This document shows, in pieces, positions 9,083 to 15,628 of a stretch of 40,282 nucleotides of DNA. Origin of the DNA: a virus; IMG/VR virus record IMGVR_UViG_3300032342_000021, positions 1 through 40,282 of that record; one strand, 5' to 3'. Positions within the stretch are counted from its first letter, which is position 1. Every line of letters starts with the position of its first letter. The notes beneath the pieces are model-generated. The model did no database searches. It was not told where the DNA came from and saw only the letters and a list, made by a program, of their open reading frames with translations. The position numbers and the translations under genes are program-made.

Positions 9083-9406
9083 ATGAAAATACTGACAGAA
9101 CTAACAGGAGTAAAACGTGAAATATTTTCTTTTGGAAACGACCTAAAAGAAACCGAAGGACTTTTTTTAGCGGAAGGGAATTTTGACCTTGACGGAAAAC
9201 GCAAACGGGATTATTTCTACATTCCGGCGACAAACACCATCCGGTTGAAAACGCAAACGGAACTTGACGCGGAAAAAGAAAAAGCGCGGCGGCAGAAAAA
9301 AATAGAAAAAGTATCCGCGAAAATCGGCGTACTGATCGAGGCGGCGGCAACCTACGCGGATTTGAAAGTGGCAGTACAGGCGATACTGAACGAACCGACA
9401 GACTGA
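9083..9406 (+). CDS. Hypothetical protein after fibre gene (possible fibre chaperone)
   Basis: A 107-residue protein. Residues 1-60 are mixed and include an aromatic DYFYIPATNTIRLKT strand; residues 60-100 are a charged helix (ELDAEKEKARRQKKIEKVSAK). A small protein with a helical tail directly after a fibre gene is often an assembly chaperone, but no family motif is recognised. Confidence 0.5.
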   Translation: MKILTELTGVKREIFSFGNDLKETEGLFLAEGNFDLDGKRKRDYFYIPATNTIRLKTQTELDAEKEKARRQKKIEKVSAKIGVLIEAAATYADLKVAVQAILNEPTD

Positions 9407-9416
9407 AAGGTACACA

Positions 9417-9659
9417 ATGGCAAAATGCGAATTTCATGATATGGAGATGGAGACGATAGCGAGGAGGATTGATGGGATGGAAAAGAATCAAGGCGAAATT
9501 TTTACAAAACTTGACGGCATCCGGTTGACCTTATCCGATGCGCTCATGGGTATACAAAAAATGATGAACGGTGTGCTGATAAAAATTATTGTTATAGTCG
9601 GCGCGGGGCTGATTGGTGCAATTATTTTTATCGCTATCGAACTTAAAAAGGGGCCGTGA
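9417..9659 (+). CDS. XhlA-like small membrane protein of lysis module
   Basis: An 80-residue protein. Residues 1-50 form an amphipathic helix (METIARRIDGMEKNQGEIF), and residues 53-75 form one transmembrane segment (IKIIVIVGAGLIGAIIFIAI) followed by a lysine tail. This layout is that of XhlA-type accessory proteins that work with holins. It is followed within 4 bases by the amidase gene. Confidence 0.6.
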   Translation: MAKCEFHDMEMETIARRIDGMEKNQGEIFTKLDGIRLTLSDALMGIQKMMNGVLIKIIVIVGAGLIGAIIFIAIELKKGP

Positions 9660-10264
9660 TGTGCATGGATAAACGATTTTTTGCGATTGACCCGGAGTGC
9701 GAGGGGACACCGATACCGACGGAACGTATATTTCAAAAGCGAAATTGTGCGGTAACGGAACTTGTCATACATCATTCAGCGGGAACGAATTTGCGAGGGA
9801 ACACACCGGAGATCGTGGCCGGAATTTTTGGCACCGAGGGGAAAAAGCTTTTTTACTGGCGAGACAAAGAAAAAAAACTACAATTGATAGAAACTTTTTT
9901 ACTGAATCCTTTTACCGGTGGGCCCACATGGGCGAACGCGCAATTTGCATTGTATAAACCAAATGGTAAATGGGTGTTAGTGCCGCTTGTCAAATATCCG
10001 GTGTCTGATATATGCTGGCACGCGGGCAATCGATATATAAATCAAATTTCATTTGGTGTTGAAATCTGTGGCGACTATACAGGGCAGTACGTCGAGGAGT
10101 CAGCACTCACGGCTATTGCTGATGTGTTTCGTCCGTATTCGGAGGAGCAAAAAAAACAAGGGCGGGTTTTTAATATTTCCGGGCATCGAGATCATTTTGT
10201 TACCGCCTGTCCGGGGATGATATACGAGCAGTTGGGTACACTGCGCAAACTGATGGAGGTGTAA
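9659..10264 (+). CDS. Endolysin: N-acetylmuramoyl-L-alanine amidase
   Basis: About 201 residues. Zinc-ligand motifs of the amidase_2 fold are visible: ELVIHHSAGT near residue 35, a CWHAGNRYINQISFGVEICG region near residue 118, and SGHRDHFVTACPG near residue 175. It cleaves the amide bond between muramic acid and the stem peptide. There is no signal peptide, so release should depend on the nearby holin. The start may be GTG 9656, ATG 9659 or ATG 9665; AAAGGGG upstream suits the latter two. Confidence 0.88.
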   Translation: MCMDKRFFAIDPECEGTPIPTERIFQKRNCAVTELVIHHSAGTNLRGNTPEIVAGIFGTEGKKLFYWRDKEKKLQLIETFLLNPFTGGPTWANAQFALYKPNGKWVLVPLVKYPVSDICWHAGNRYINQISFGVEICGDYTGQYVEESALTAIADVFRPYSEEQKKQGRVFNISGHRDHFVTACPGMIYEQLGTLRKLMEV

Positions 10265-10266
10265 AA

Positions 10267-10551
10267 ATGGACGTGATGCAATTTGTAAAAGCGGGTTTGG
10301 TGTTGGGATTCGTGGGCGTGATCCAGATTATCAAAGCGCTGGTTGATCAGGCGCGGGCAAAAAAAGCGCAGACTCCGATTGACGGTACCGTTTGGATTGT
10401 AGTCGTGGCGGTATCCGGCATCATCATGTCAGTGATTTCCGCGGGGATTGACCAGACATGGGATGTGTGGATCATCGTGCAAGGCTCGTTTATTTACGCG
10501 GCGGCGGCGTCGTATGTGTATCAGGTCGGCAAAGCGGCGGCGGGCAAATGA
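10267..10551 (+). CDS. Holin-like protein
   Basis: A 94-residue protein with two or three hydrophobic segments: about residues 6-25, 42-60 and 68-85. The short charged connector between the first two is QARAKKAQ. Size, topology and place after the endolysin gene fit a holin that forms the lesion for lysis. It overlaps the next gene by ATGA. Confidence 0.65.
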   Translation: MDVMQFVKAGLVLGFVGVIQIIKALVDQARAKKAQTPIDGTVWIVVVAVSGIIMSVISAGIDQTWDVWIIVQGSFIYAAAASYVYQVGKAAAGK

Positions 10552-10748
10552 CAGAGCTAATTGTTTTTTTACTTGGAGCGGTTTTTTCGGCGATAATCCT
10601 ATTTTTTAATTTTACATACAAAGGCGGCAAAAATGAGAAACCTATTGATCCCGGTGTGCCTCTTTTTGATGGCAACGATAGCAAGCGCAGAGCCAAAGTC
10701 AGAGTCAAAAAATTGTTGGACGCTCTCCGAAATGGAAAAAGCGATTGA
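10548..10748 (+). CDS. Small inner-membrane protein, spanin-like
   Basis: A 66-residue protein: an N-terminal transmembrane segment (IVFLLGAVFSAIILFF) followed by a charged tail (KRRAKVRVKKLLDALRNG). Its 3' half overlaps another gene in a different frame, as Rz and Rz1 do. It may be an inner-membrane spanin, but it is shorter than usual and lacks a long periplasmic coiled coil. Confidence 0.45.
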   Translation: MTELIVFLLGAVFSAIILFFNFTYKGGKNEKPIDPGVPLFDGNDSKRRAKVRVKKLLDALRNGKSD

Positions 10749-10917
10749 GGATGTTTGCCAGATCTATGAGGGCGAAATTGATTTAGCACAAGCTGAGATC
10801 TACCGACTACATCAAATAATTATTGCGGTTGAGGTACAAAACGACTGGCTGATTTTTGGCGGTGTGTGTGCGGGCGGGCTGGCGGTCGTGATGTCAATTT
10901 TATATTTTGCGAAATAA
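10633..10917 (+). CDS. Nested exported membrane protein, possible spanin
   Basis: A 94-residue protein starting inside the previous gene with AAAGGCGG upstream. It has a signal-peptide-like start (LLIPVCLFLMATIASA), a helical middle (LSEMEKAIEDVCQIYEGEID), and a C-terminal transmembrane segment (IFGGVCAGGLAVVMSILYF). This order resembles unimolecular spanins, but I see no lipobox cysteine at the cleavage site. It is the last gene of the late operon. Confidence 0.5.
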   Translation: MRNLLIPVCLFLMATIASAEPKSESKNCWTLSEMEKAIEDVCQIYEGEIDLAQAEIYRLHQIIIAVEVQNDWLIFGGVCAGGLAVVMSILYFAK

Positions 10918-10939
10918 CGTTTTCCATTCCCTTCTTTTG

Positions 10940-10967
10940 GGCCGGTTAAATTCCGGCCTTTTTTTTT
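10940..10967 (+). terminator. Intrinsic terminator closing the late operon
   Basis: The stem GGCCGG / CCGGCC has a 7-base loop and is followed by nine T residues. It lies 22 bases after the last lysis gene and marks the late/early boundary. Confidence 0.9.
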
Positions 10968-11268
10968 GCCCGAATGTCCGAGACAATCAAAAAACCATCA
11001 ATATATGTCCGTTTACGGTCTTTTATGGCATATTTTGCCTGTTTTGAAGTAGTTTTAGGCGGACGGCACCAAATCGAGCGGAAAAGATGCTAATATATCG
11101 CCGTGACTGGACGCAGGCCTGTATAGTGGTGTCAACATACCATGCCGATATTGCACGTCGCGGCAGTGCCTTTTTAGTCAATACAGGGCATGCCGATTTT
11201 TGACACAATTTTGCTGTTGGATTAAGCCCGCAAAAGGACAAAAAAAATAAAATATTTTTAAAATGTGC
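10968..11268. other. Non-coding late/early junction with imperfect direct repeats
   Basis: No convincing gene is seen. An imperfect repeat occurs at 11131-11156 and 11177-11206, both starting GTCAA and both containing CATGCCGAT, with 48 bases between the CATGCCGAT cores. A second short repeat, ATGTCCG, occurs near 10974 and 11003. The segment lies between the late terminator and the first early promoter, so an operator, packaging or replication role is possible. Confidence 0.5.
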
Positions 11269-11297
11269 TTGACATTAGGACCGTTCAGGGTTATATT
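11269..11297 (+). promoter_or_regulatory. Early promoter (TTGACA-N17-TATATT)
   Basis: A perfect -35 at 11269, a 17-base spacer and TATATT at 11292. It is the first of six promoters in this genome with the same TTGACA and the same spacing. It drives the early genes from 11343. Confidence 0.88.
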
Positions 11298-11302
11298 ATA
11301 TA

Positions 11303-11328
11303 TAGATAGTGTAAATAAAAACTATCTA
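11303..11328 (+). promoter_or_regulatory. 5' leader hairpin before first early gene
   Basis: Perfect 8-bp inverted repeat TAGATAGT / ACTATCTA with a 10-base loop, at or next to the predicted transcription start and 2 bases before the AAGGAG site. It may stabilise the 5' end of the mRNA or control translation. Confidence 0.7.
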
Positions 11329-11342
11329 AAAAGGAGAACGAA

Positions 11343-11561
11343 ATGAACAGGAATATACAATTTGATATGATTAACGGAGTTACCGAGGTTTTAGATTTTG
11401 ATGAGTCCGCCGATTTTTGCGGATCTTTTTCCGACCATAATGCAGATCGTGAATTTCTCCGCGGATGGTTCGGCGAGGAATTCGACGGCGAGAGGGCTAT
11501 GGAAGTCGGAGAAAAACTTTTCGCCCTGATCGATGCCGAATACGGAATCAAAAAACTATAG
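11343..11561 (+). CDS. Small acidic early protein, unknown function
   Basis: A 72-residue acidic protein, first gene of the early region, with AAGGAG 6 bases upstream. No family is recognised. Its coding sequence carries an 11-bp hairpin with one bulge (11451-11483) and TCCGC / GCGGA (11406-11423). The stop codon runs straight into the hammerhead ribozyme, so the mRNA would be cut 23 bases after it. Confidence 0.7.
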   Translation: MNRNIQFDMINGVTEVLDFDESADFCGSFSDHNADREFLRGWFGEEFDGERAMEVGEKLFALIDAEYGIKKL

Positions 11562-11612
11562 GCCGAAACCGGGGCAACCCGGTCGCAGCGTAATGCGCTG
11601 CCTGATGAGGCC
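11561..11612 (+). ncRNA. Type II hammerhead ribozyme
   Basis: All core bases are present in circularly permuted (stem II open) order. Stem II 3' strand GGCC is 11561-11564, then GAA (11565-11567). Stem III is ACCGGG / CCCGGT closed by GCAA (11568-11583), with C17 at 11584. Stem I is GCAGCG / CGCTGC with a 5-base loop (11585-11601). CTGATGA is 11602-11608, and stem II 5' strand GGCC is 11609-11612. Cleavage is expected between 11584 and 11585. Type II hammerheads are known from bacterial and phage sequences. Activity is inferred. Confidence 0.88.
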
Positions 11613-11614
11613 GA

Positions 11615-11632
11615 CCCGGACGGTAATCCGGG
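11615..11632 (+). repeat. Hairpin preceding ribosome site, copy 1
   Basis: CCCGGA / TCCGGG with loop CGGTAA, directly before a GGAAGGAAG ribosome site. It recurs at 12323-12340 with one loop change, again directly before a ribosome site, so it is probably a reused 5' UTR element. Confidence 0.75.
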
Positions 11633-11645
11633 GAAGGAAGATGTT

Positions 11646-12005
11646 ATGGAAAATTACGAATTTCTATTCCAAGTCACTCCGACAGGAGTGACTGTAGAAC
11701 TGGACGGGGATATTATTTTATCCCCGTATGGGGATAGTCCGCAGGTTTTCGAAAACTTGCGGAAAGCAGGTGCTTTCGTGGCAGAGTTTAAAAAGACTCT
11801 GCCACGGAAACTTTCCAAGGCAGAGGCTTTCCTCGCGGCGGAGATTTCCGCCTTGGAAGGAAAAAACCGCGGACTCGCGGCGGAAATAAGGGACAACGAA
11901 AAGTCCCTTAGTGACTTAAAGGAAAGGGCCCGATGGGCCGCAGAAGAAGCCGATCCGGAGTCGGCTTCTAATCGGCGGGAAGCCGCTACAAGGAGGCGTA
12001 TATGA
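11646..12005 (+). CDS. Early coiled-coil protein, unknown function
   Basis: A 119-residue protein. Residues 1-50 look beta-rich (FLFQVTPTGVTVELDGDIIL) and residues 50-105 are a charged helix likely to form a coiled coil (SALEGKNRGLAAEIRDNEK). It ends in a basic RREAATRRRI tail. Reasonable composition and a GGAAGG ribosome site support it as a gene. Nearly the whole gene can fold into perfect hairpins at RNA level, which constrains codon choice. It overlaps the next gene by a few bases. Confidence 0.65.
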   Translation: MENYEFLFQVTPTGVTVELDGDIILSPYGDSPQVFENLRKAGAFVAEFKKTLPRKLSKAEAFLAAEISALEGKNRGLAAEIRDNEKSLSDLKERARWAAEEADPESASNRREAATRRRI

Positions 12006-12316
12006 CAAGGAATTTGACACCCCATGCGGTGTCAATAATAACTTATTCGGGGGAGATGATCACAATTCTCCCTGAAGAAAAACCGGCAAGGGTGGTCACC
12101 GTGTCGGTACAACTTGCCGTGGTGGACGGCATACAGATCATTCACCAAAAATTTGGGGAGGTAGAAAACCTCCCCGAACCACAGGCCGACCTGTTACTAA
12201 TCGTGTCGCAGGTTGTATTTTCGGCCTGCGGAGACAGGTCTGATCTAGTGTTTCCCGCGGATTTTGTCCGCAATGCGGCAGGGGCGATAATCGCTTGCCG
12301 GGCATTATCTAAATAA
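12002..12316 (+). CDS. Conserved phage protein with NLTPHAV start, unknown function
   Basis: A 104-residue protein preceded by AAGGAGG. The opening TRNLTPHAVSI, the central FGEVENLPEPQ and the closing AIIACRALSK recall a small protein family common in phages of gut bacteria whose function I do not know. Because the protein looks conserved, the many hairpins in its DNA must lie on top of a real coding constraint. Confidence 0.7.
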   Translation: MTRNLTPHAVSIITYSGEMITILPEEKPARVVTVSVQLAVVDGIQIIHQKFGEVENLPEPQADLLLIVSQVVFSACGDRSDLVFPADFVRNAAGAIIACRALSK

Positions 12317-12322
12317 AACCGG

Positions 12323-12340
12323 CCCGGACGGTTATCCGGG
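12323..12340 (+). repeat. Hairpin preceding ribosome site, copy 2
   Basis: CCCGGA / TCCGGG with loop CGGTTA, seven bases after a stop codon and directly before GAGAAGGAG. It is paired with the copy at 11615-11632. Confidence 0.75.
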
Positions 12341-12353
12341 AGAAGGAGAAATT

Positions 12354-12539
12354 ATGAATAAATTTTACAGCACGGGGGAGATGTCCGAGATTCTCGGCGT
12401 CCTCCCGCGGCAGGTTCGGCGAATTGCCGAAAAATTAGGGTGCGGGAAACTGCACGGAGGAATCTGGACGTTCTCGGAAAAGGATTTAAAAAAAATGAAA
12501 AACCGAAAAACCCGTACGGGGGTGAACCGTGGAAAATAA
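12354..12539 (+). CDS. Small helix-turn-helix DNA-binding protein
   Basis: A 61-residue protein. YSTGEMSEILGVLPRQVRRIAEKLG is a MerR/excisionase-type helix-turn-helix, followed by GGIWTFSEKDLKKM, the usual wing and short helix. It could be a regulator of early genes or an accessory recombination factor. Its coding DNA also contains nested hairpins (CCGAG / CTCGG near 12386 and TTCGGC / GCCGAA near 12416). Confidence 0.7.
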   Translation: MNKFYSTGEMSEILGVLPRQVRRIAEKLGCGKLHGGIWTFSEKDLKKMKNRKTRTGVNRGK

Positions 12540-13140
12540 AACTTTCTCCACGGCATTTATCGCGGCGCAAAAAAAACTTCATAACCTGAAAAAAACCGAA
12601 TCGGGATATGCGGACCGATACCAGTACGCCGGACTGTCGGCGTTGCTGGAAATGTTACGGCCAGCATGCAACGCAGAGGGGATTGCGATAATCCAAACAT
12701 GGACCATCGTTGATGGCAGTTTGGCAATGATTACGACACTACTGCACGAGTCGGGGGAAAAATTTGAAACGGCGGCGACAGTCCCGCTTATCGAAAATGA
12801 GAAATTAATGTCTGGCATCCAGCGAGTCGGTGCGACTGTCACCTATCTGCGGAGGTATCAACTTTTTTCACTTTTTGGAATTGACGGGGAGGACGATGAC
12901 GCGGATAAAAAATCGGAAACCGGTAATACGGAAAAATCGGAAACTAAAAATTTAAAATCTTCGGAAATGGCGGCGGGACTTTTGAAACAATTAAAAATCC
13001 TTGCCGAATCTGGATTGCTCGTCGTTGATGAGATAGCTACCATGCGCGAGGAGGCGCAAAAATCTAAAAAAAATACGGAACAGCTTGCGTGTCTGTTGCA
13101 GACATACGGGGATCTTTGTAAATCGAGGGGGGGGCAATGA
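12529..13140 (+). CDS. erf: ERF-family single-strand annealing protein
   Basis: A 203-residue protein with GTG start. The N-terminal half contains an ERF core (YQYAGLSALLEMLRPACNAEG) and the family signature GIQRVGATVTYLRRYQLFSLFGI followed by an acidic GEDDDAD stretch (residues about 92-125). It anneals complementary single strands for phage recombination. It works with the nuclease at 14067 and the SSB-tail protein that follows. The start region lies in a hairpin (CCGTGGA / TCCACGG, from 12527). Confidence 0.88.
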   Translation: MENKTFSTAFIAAQKKLHNLKKTESGYADRYQYAGLSALLEMLRPACNAEGIAIIQTWTIVDGSLAMITTLLHESGEKFETAATVPLIENEKLMSGIQRVGATVTYLRRYQLFSLFGIDGEDDDADKKSETGNTEKSETKNLKSSEMAAGLLKQLKILAESGLLVVDEIATMREEAQKSKKNTEQLACLLQTYGDLCKSRGGQ

Positions 13141-13379
13141 GCGAAGCAAAGAAATCCATTGGGGGACTATGGATTAAAACGGCGAAAGATGAAAGCATGA
13201 AATTTTTTTCCGGAAATATCGAAATTGACGGTAAGAAAATTCCGATTGTGATTTTTAGAAATAAATACAAAGAGGAGGGAACGCAAAAACCAGATTTTTT
13301 AATTTACGAATCGATTCCGCTGGCAAAAAAACCGGAGGCAGTACCGGTTGATGATTTTGAGGATGATATACCGTTTTGA
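13137..13379 (+). CDS. Small protein with SSB-type acidic tail
   Basis: An 80-residue protein. Residues 1-60 have a beta-rich pattern (IGGLWIKTAKDESMKFFSG, then KKIPIVIFRNK) reminiscent of DUF736-like proteins. It ends VDDFEDDIPF, which matches the acidic C-terminal tip by which SSB proteins recruit partners. It overlaps the ERF gene by 4 bases. Likely a single-strand-binding or recruiting factor for the annealing module. Confidence 0.65.
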   Translation: MSEAKKSIGGLWIKTAKDESMKFFSGNIEIDGKKIPIVIFRNKYKEEGTQKPDFLIYESIPLAKKPEAVPVDDFEDDIPF

Positions 13380-13447
13380 CGGACAGCCGAGTTTGCCGGG
13401 TTGCGGGCTGACAGCTAAACCGGAAATTTTAACAGGAGGAATGGAAA

Positions 13448-14077
13448 ATGGAAAATGAAACGATTGTAAAACAAACAACTGACGTGACAGTCAGGGCAAC
13501 GGCCATGTGTATCACGACACAGGATCAATACGTGGATGTGGTAAATTTTGTCAAAGATATTAAAAAATTGACGAAAGAAATTGGAGAGACTTTTGAACCT
13601 ATCGTAAAAAAAGCCCACGCGGCGTGGAAGGAGGCGACACAGCAAATGGCGAAATTTTTATTGCCGGTGGAGACGGCTGAGAAAATTTTAAAACAGAAAA
13701 TGTCAACTTGGACTGCGGCGCAGGAGGCATTGCGACGGGCAGAGGAGAACCGAATAAGGGAAGCCGCACAAAAAGCGGCAGAGAAGGAACGTGAAAAACT
13801 GGCGAAAAAACTTGACCGCAAAGGCGACATAGAGGCGGCAGAGGAAGCGCGCGCGGAAGAAATTTATGTACCGCCGGTCAAAATTGATGCGCCTGTCACC
13901 GAGGGTGTATCCTATACAGAACGGTGGAAATTCGACGTGATCAGCGTTGACGACGTGCCGAGGGAGTACATGATGGTCGATACCGTAAAACTCGGACAGG
14001 TTGTCCGGGCGATGAAAGGGAATGTGACAATTCCCGGCGTAAAAATCTGGGTTGAGAAAACCCCCAATGTCCGATAA
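13448..14077 (+). CDS. Conserved phage coiled-coil protein of recombination module
   Basis: A 209-residue protein with GGAGGA upstream; the ATG at 13441 is too close to that site. A long charged helix (about residues 30-140, rich in Ala, Glu, Lys) is followed by a folded C-terminus with YTERWKFDVI and VPREYMMVDTVKLGQVVRAMKG. Proteins of this shape commonly sit between annealing protein and exonuclease genes in phages. Function unknown. Confidence 0.65.
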   Translation: MENETIVKQTTDVTVRATAMCITTQDQYVDVVNFVKDIKKLTKEIGETFEPIVKKAHAAWKEATQQMAKFLLPVETAEKILKQKMSTWTAAQEALRRAEENRIREAAQKAAEKEREKLAKKLDRKGDIEAAEEARAEEIYVPPVKIDAPVTEGVSYTERWKFDVISVDDVPREYMMVDTVKLGQVVRAMKGNVTIPGVKIWVEKTPNVR

Positions 14078-14627
14078 TTTTATTTATGACGGCGGGGCCC
14101 ATGAACACTATATGGGCCTGCGCCGTATTTATTCCGTGACTCAAATTTTATCCCTTGCCGGGAGAATTGACACCCGGTGGTATAAACGAGGGAGCGCGGA
14201 ACTCGGAACGACAATACACAACCAATGCCATGACCTGCGAAACTGGATTTTTTCGGATGACGAACATCCAAAAGTCGAGGCATTTAAAAACTGGATGAAA
14301 CTGTCAGCGGCTGAATTTGTAATAACGGAAATGGAAATTCCGATGCTTTCAGAACAATTTTATTATTGCGGGAAAATTGACATACTTGCAAAACGGTCTG
14401 GCAAATATTGTGTCATTGATATAAAATCAGGGGCACCGGAAAAATGGCACGAAATGCAACTTGGTGCATACGCATGGATGATCCGGGAGACATACAAACT
14501 AAAATATTTGCCGGACGGGTACGGATTGTATTTAAAAACAGGCGGTAAATTTAGTTTTCCAAAAAAAGACACTACGGTAGGATTCGCGGATTTTAAAATT
14601 TGCATGGCGGAGGTAATTACAAAATGA
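14067..14627 (+). CDS. PD-(D/E)XK nuclease, probable recombination exonuclease
   Basis: About 186 residues from the ATG at 14067, overlapping the upstream stop. The motif set is clear: GTTIHNQCHDL (helix with His), YYCGKIDILAKRSGKYCVIDIKSG (GKID, then D-IKSG, the metal-binding D...D-x-K), then MQLGAYAWMI (Q-x3-Y). This is the RecB/YqaJ-like fold. It would resect double strands to give substrate for the ERF protein. Confidence 0.8.
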   Translation: MSDNFIYDGGAHEHYMGLRRIYSVTQILSLAGRIDTRWYKRGSAELGTTIHNQCHDLRNWIFSDDEHPKVEAFKNWMKLSAAEFVITEMEIPMLSEQFYYCGKIDILAKRSGKYCVIDIKSGAPEKWHEMQLGAYAWMIRETYKLKYLPDGYGLYLKTGGKFSFPKKDTTVGFADFKICMAEVITK

Positions 14628-15052
14628 AAATAGTTTTAATATCAAGTTTATTTGATGCGAAAATCACGGATACTCATTATATGATTCCTTTGCGGTACGA
14701 GAATTTTTTGTATTTAAAAAAAATGGCAGAGAAGGCGGCAACAGACGAAATCATAACTACTATATCCGTAGCAGATAAAAACCGAACGACAGGGGAGAGA
14801 TCGCAGAACCACCACATCAACGGACACATCCAGACGATAGCACAGGAGACGGGATCGGCGTTTGGTGCGGTAAAAGAGCATGTTAAAAAATTGGCGATTG
14901 ATCGAGGGTATCCTTTTACCGAGTTGAGGGACGGAACAATTCTCCCGTGCAGCGAGAGCGATATAACAACAGAGCAAGCAGGATTTTTAATTGAGGCTAT
15001 ACACCAATTTGCGGCCGAATTTGGGATCCAGCTGAAAGGAGGAGATGAATGA
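14624..15052 (+). CDS. Conserved phage protein, unknown function
   Basis: A 142-residue protein with GGAGG upstream; ATG overlaps the previous stop. Its central part RSQNHHINGHIQTIAQETG and the C-terminal LRDGTILPCSESDITTEQAG recall a family found beside NinG in phages. The histidine cluster could bind metal. No function is known to me. Confidence 0.65.
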   Translation: MKIVLISSLFDAKITDTHYMIPLRYENFLYLKKMAEKAATDEIITTISVADKNRTTGERSQNHHINGHIQTIAQETGSAFGAVKEHVKKLAIDRGYPFTELRDGTILPCSESDITTEQAGFLIEAIHQFAAEFGIQLKGGDE

Positions 15053-15414
15053 GAAAACAAACCATGACGTCTCTACGCAAAAAGCTGGACAAGGTTTTTG
15101 CGGAGTACGTTCGCGCGCGCGACGGCAATGTATGCTATACGTGCGGACAACCGGGGAATCAGGCAGGACATTTTTTCTCTCGGAATCATTTTAGCGTCCG
15201 ATGGGATGAGACAAATGTGCATTGCCAATGTGTGCGATGTAATTTGACTTTGGGTGGGAACGTGCATGCATACATACCTAAATTCGTTGAGCAGTACGGG
15301 CGACAGGCATACTACGATTTGCAAATCAAGGCAAACACAATTGCTAAACATAGTAATGACTGGATGCTGGAGCAGATAAATTACTACACAAAAAAAATGG
15401 AGGAATTGGAATGA
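15049..15414 (+). CDS. ninG: NinG/Rap-like recombination nuclease
   Basis: A 121-residue protein. VRARDGNVCYTCGQPGNQAG with HFFSRNH and NVHCQCVRCN gives two CxxC-type knuckles around an HNH-like core, the hallmark of lambda NinG (Rap). It continues with the family-typical YIPKFVEQYG. NinG-type proteins process recombination junctions. Lambda NinG is longer, so this is a compact version. Confidence 0.82.
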   Translation: MRKQTMTSLRKKLDKVFAEYVRARDGNVCYTCGQPGNQAGHFFSRNHFSVRWDETNVHCQCVRCNLTLGGNVHAYIPKFVEQYGRQAYYDLQIKANTIAKHSNDWMLEQINYYTKKMEELE

Positions 15415-15596
15415 CGGACGAAATTGAATATACGGTGCGATTAAAAAATGGAAAAACGCTGACTGTCCGGGCGGAGGATATGACTGACATGCATAAACAA
15501 ATGGCAAAAAAAGGCGAGGCGAAAAAAGATTATTATGTTGTCGGCTGGTTGAGATTGTCTTTGCCGAAACAGCAGGGATTCCCAGAAATTTATTGA
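15411..15596 (+). CDS. Small hypothetical protein
   Basis: A 61-residue protein, overlapping NinG by 4 bases. The start YTVRLKNGKTLTVRAEDM is a beta hairpin pattern; the rest is basic. No family recognised. Its stop codon lies inside the -35 of the next promoter, so transcription units touch without a gap. Confidence 0.6.
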   Translation: MTDEIEYTVRLKNGKTLTVRAEDMTDMHKQMAKKGEAKKDYYVVGWLRLSLPKQQGFPEIY

Positions 15597-15621
15597 CAAG
15601 TCGTTTTATCTGTGCTATTGT
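15593..15621 (+). promoter_or_regulatory. Promoter A (TTGACA-N17-TATTGT)
   Basis: Perfect -35 at 15593 and TATTGT at 15616 with 17-base spacing. It drives leader A and the ParB-methyltransferase unit. Confidence 0.8.
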
Positions 15622-15628
15622 AATATAC

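Larger units (their letters stand above)
11565..12345 (+). other. Hairpin-dense mRNA segment spanning two genes
   Basis: About 20 local inverted repeats follow one another, mostly inside coding sequence. Examples: 11672-11693 (9 bp, 4-base loop), 11704-11727 (9 bp), 11738-11763 (10 bp), 11774-11809 (about 14 bp), 11813-11858 (9 bp, branched), 11867-11880, 11887-11910 (8 bp), 11945-11969 (9 bp), 12014-12035 (8 bp), 12051-12072, 12084-12119 (7 bp), 12155-12175 (8 bp), 12181-12194, 12207-12230, 12257-12271, 12272-12306 (13 bp in three blocks) and 12323-12340. I see no comparable density elsewhere in the window. Confidence 0.8.

Noticed and set aside
13380-13447. Second hammerhead near GGGCTGACAGC
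   Set aside because: The core CTGATGA is not present (CTGACAG) and no GAA plus stem III can be placed.
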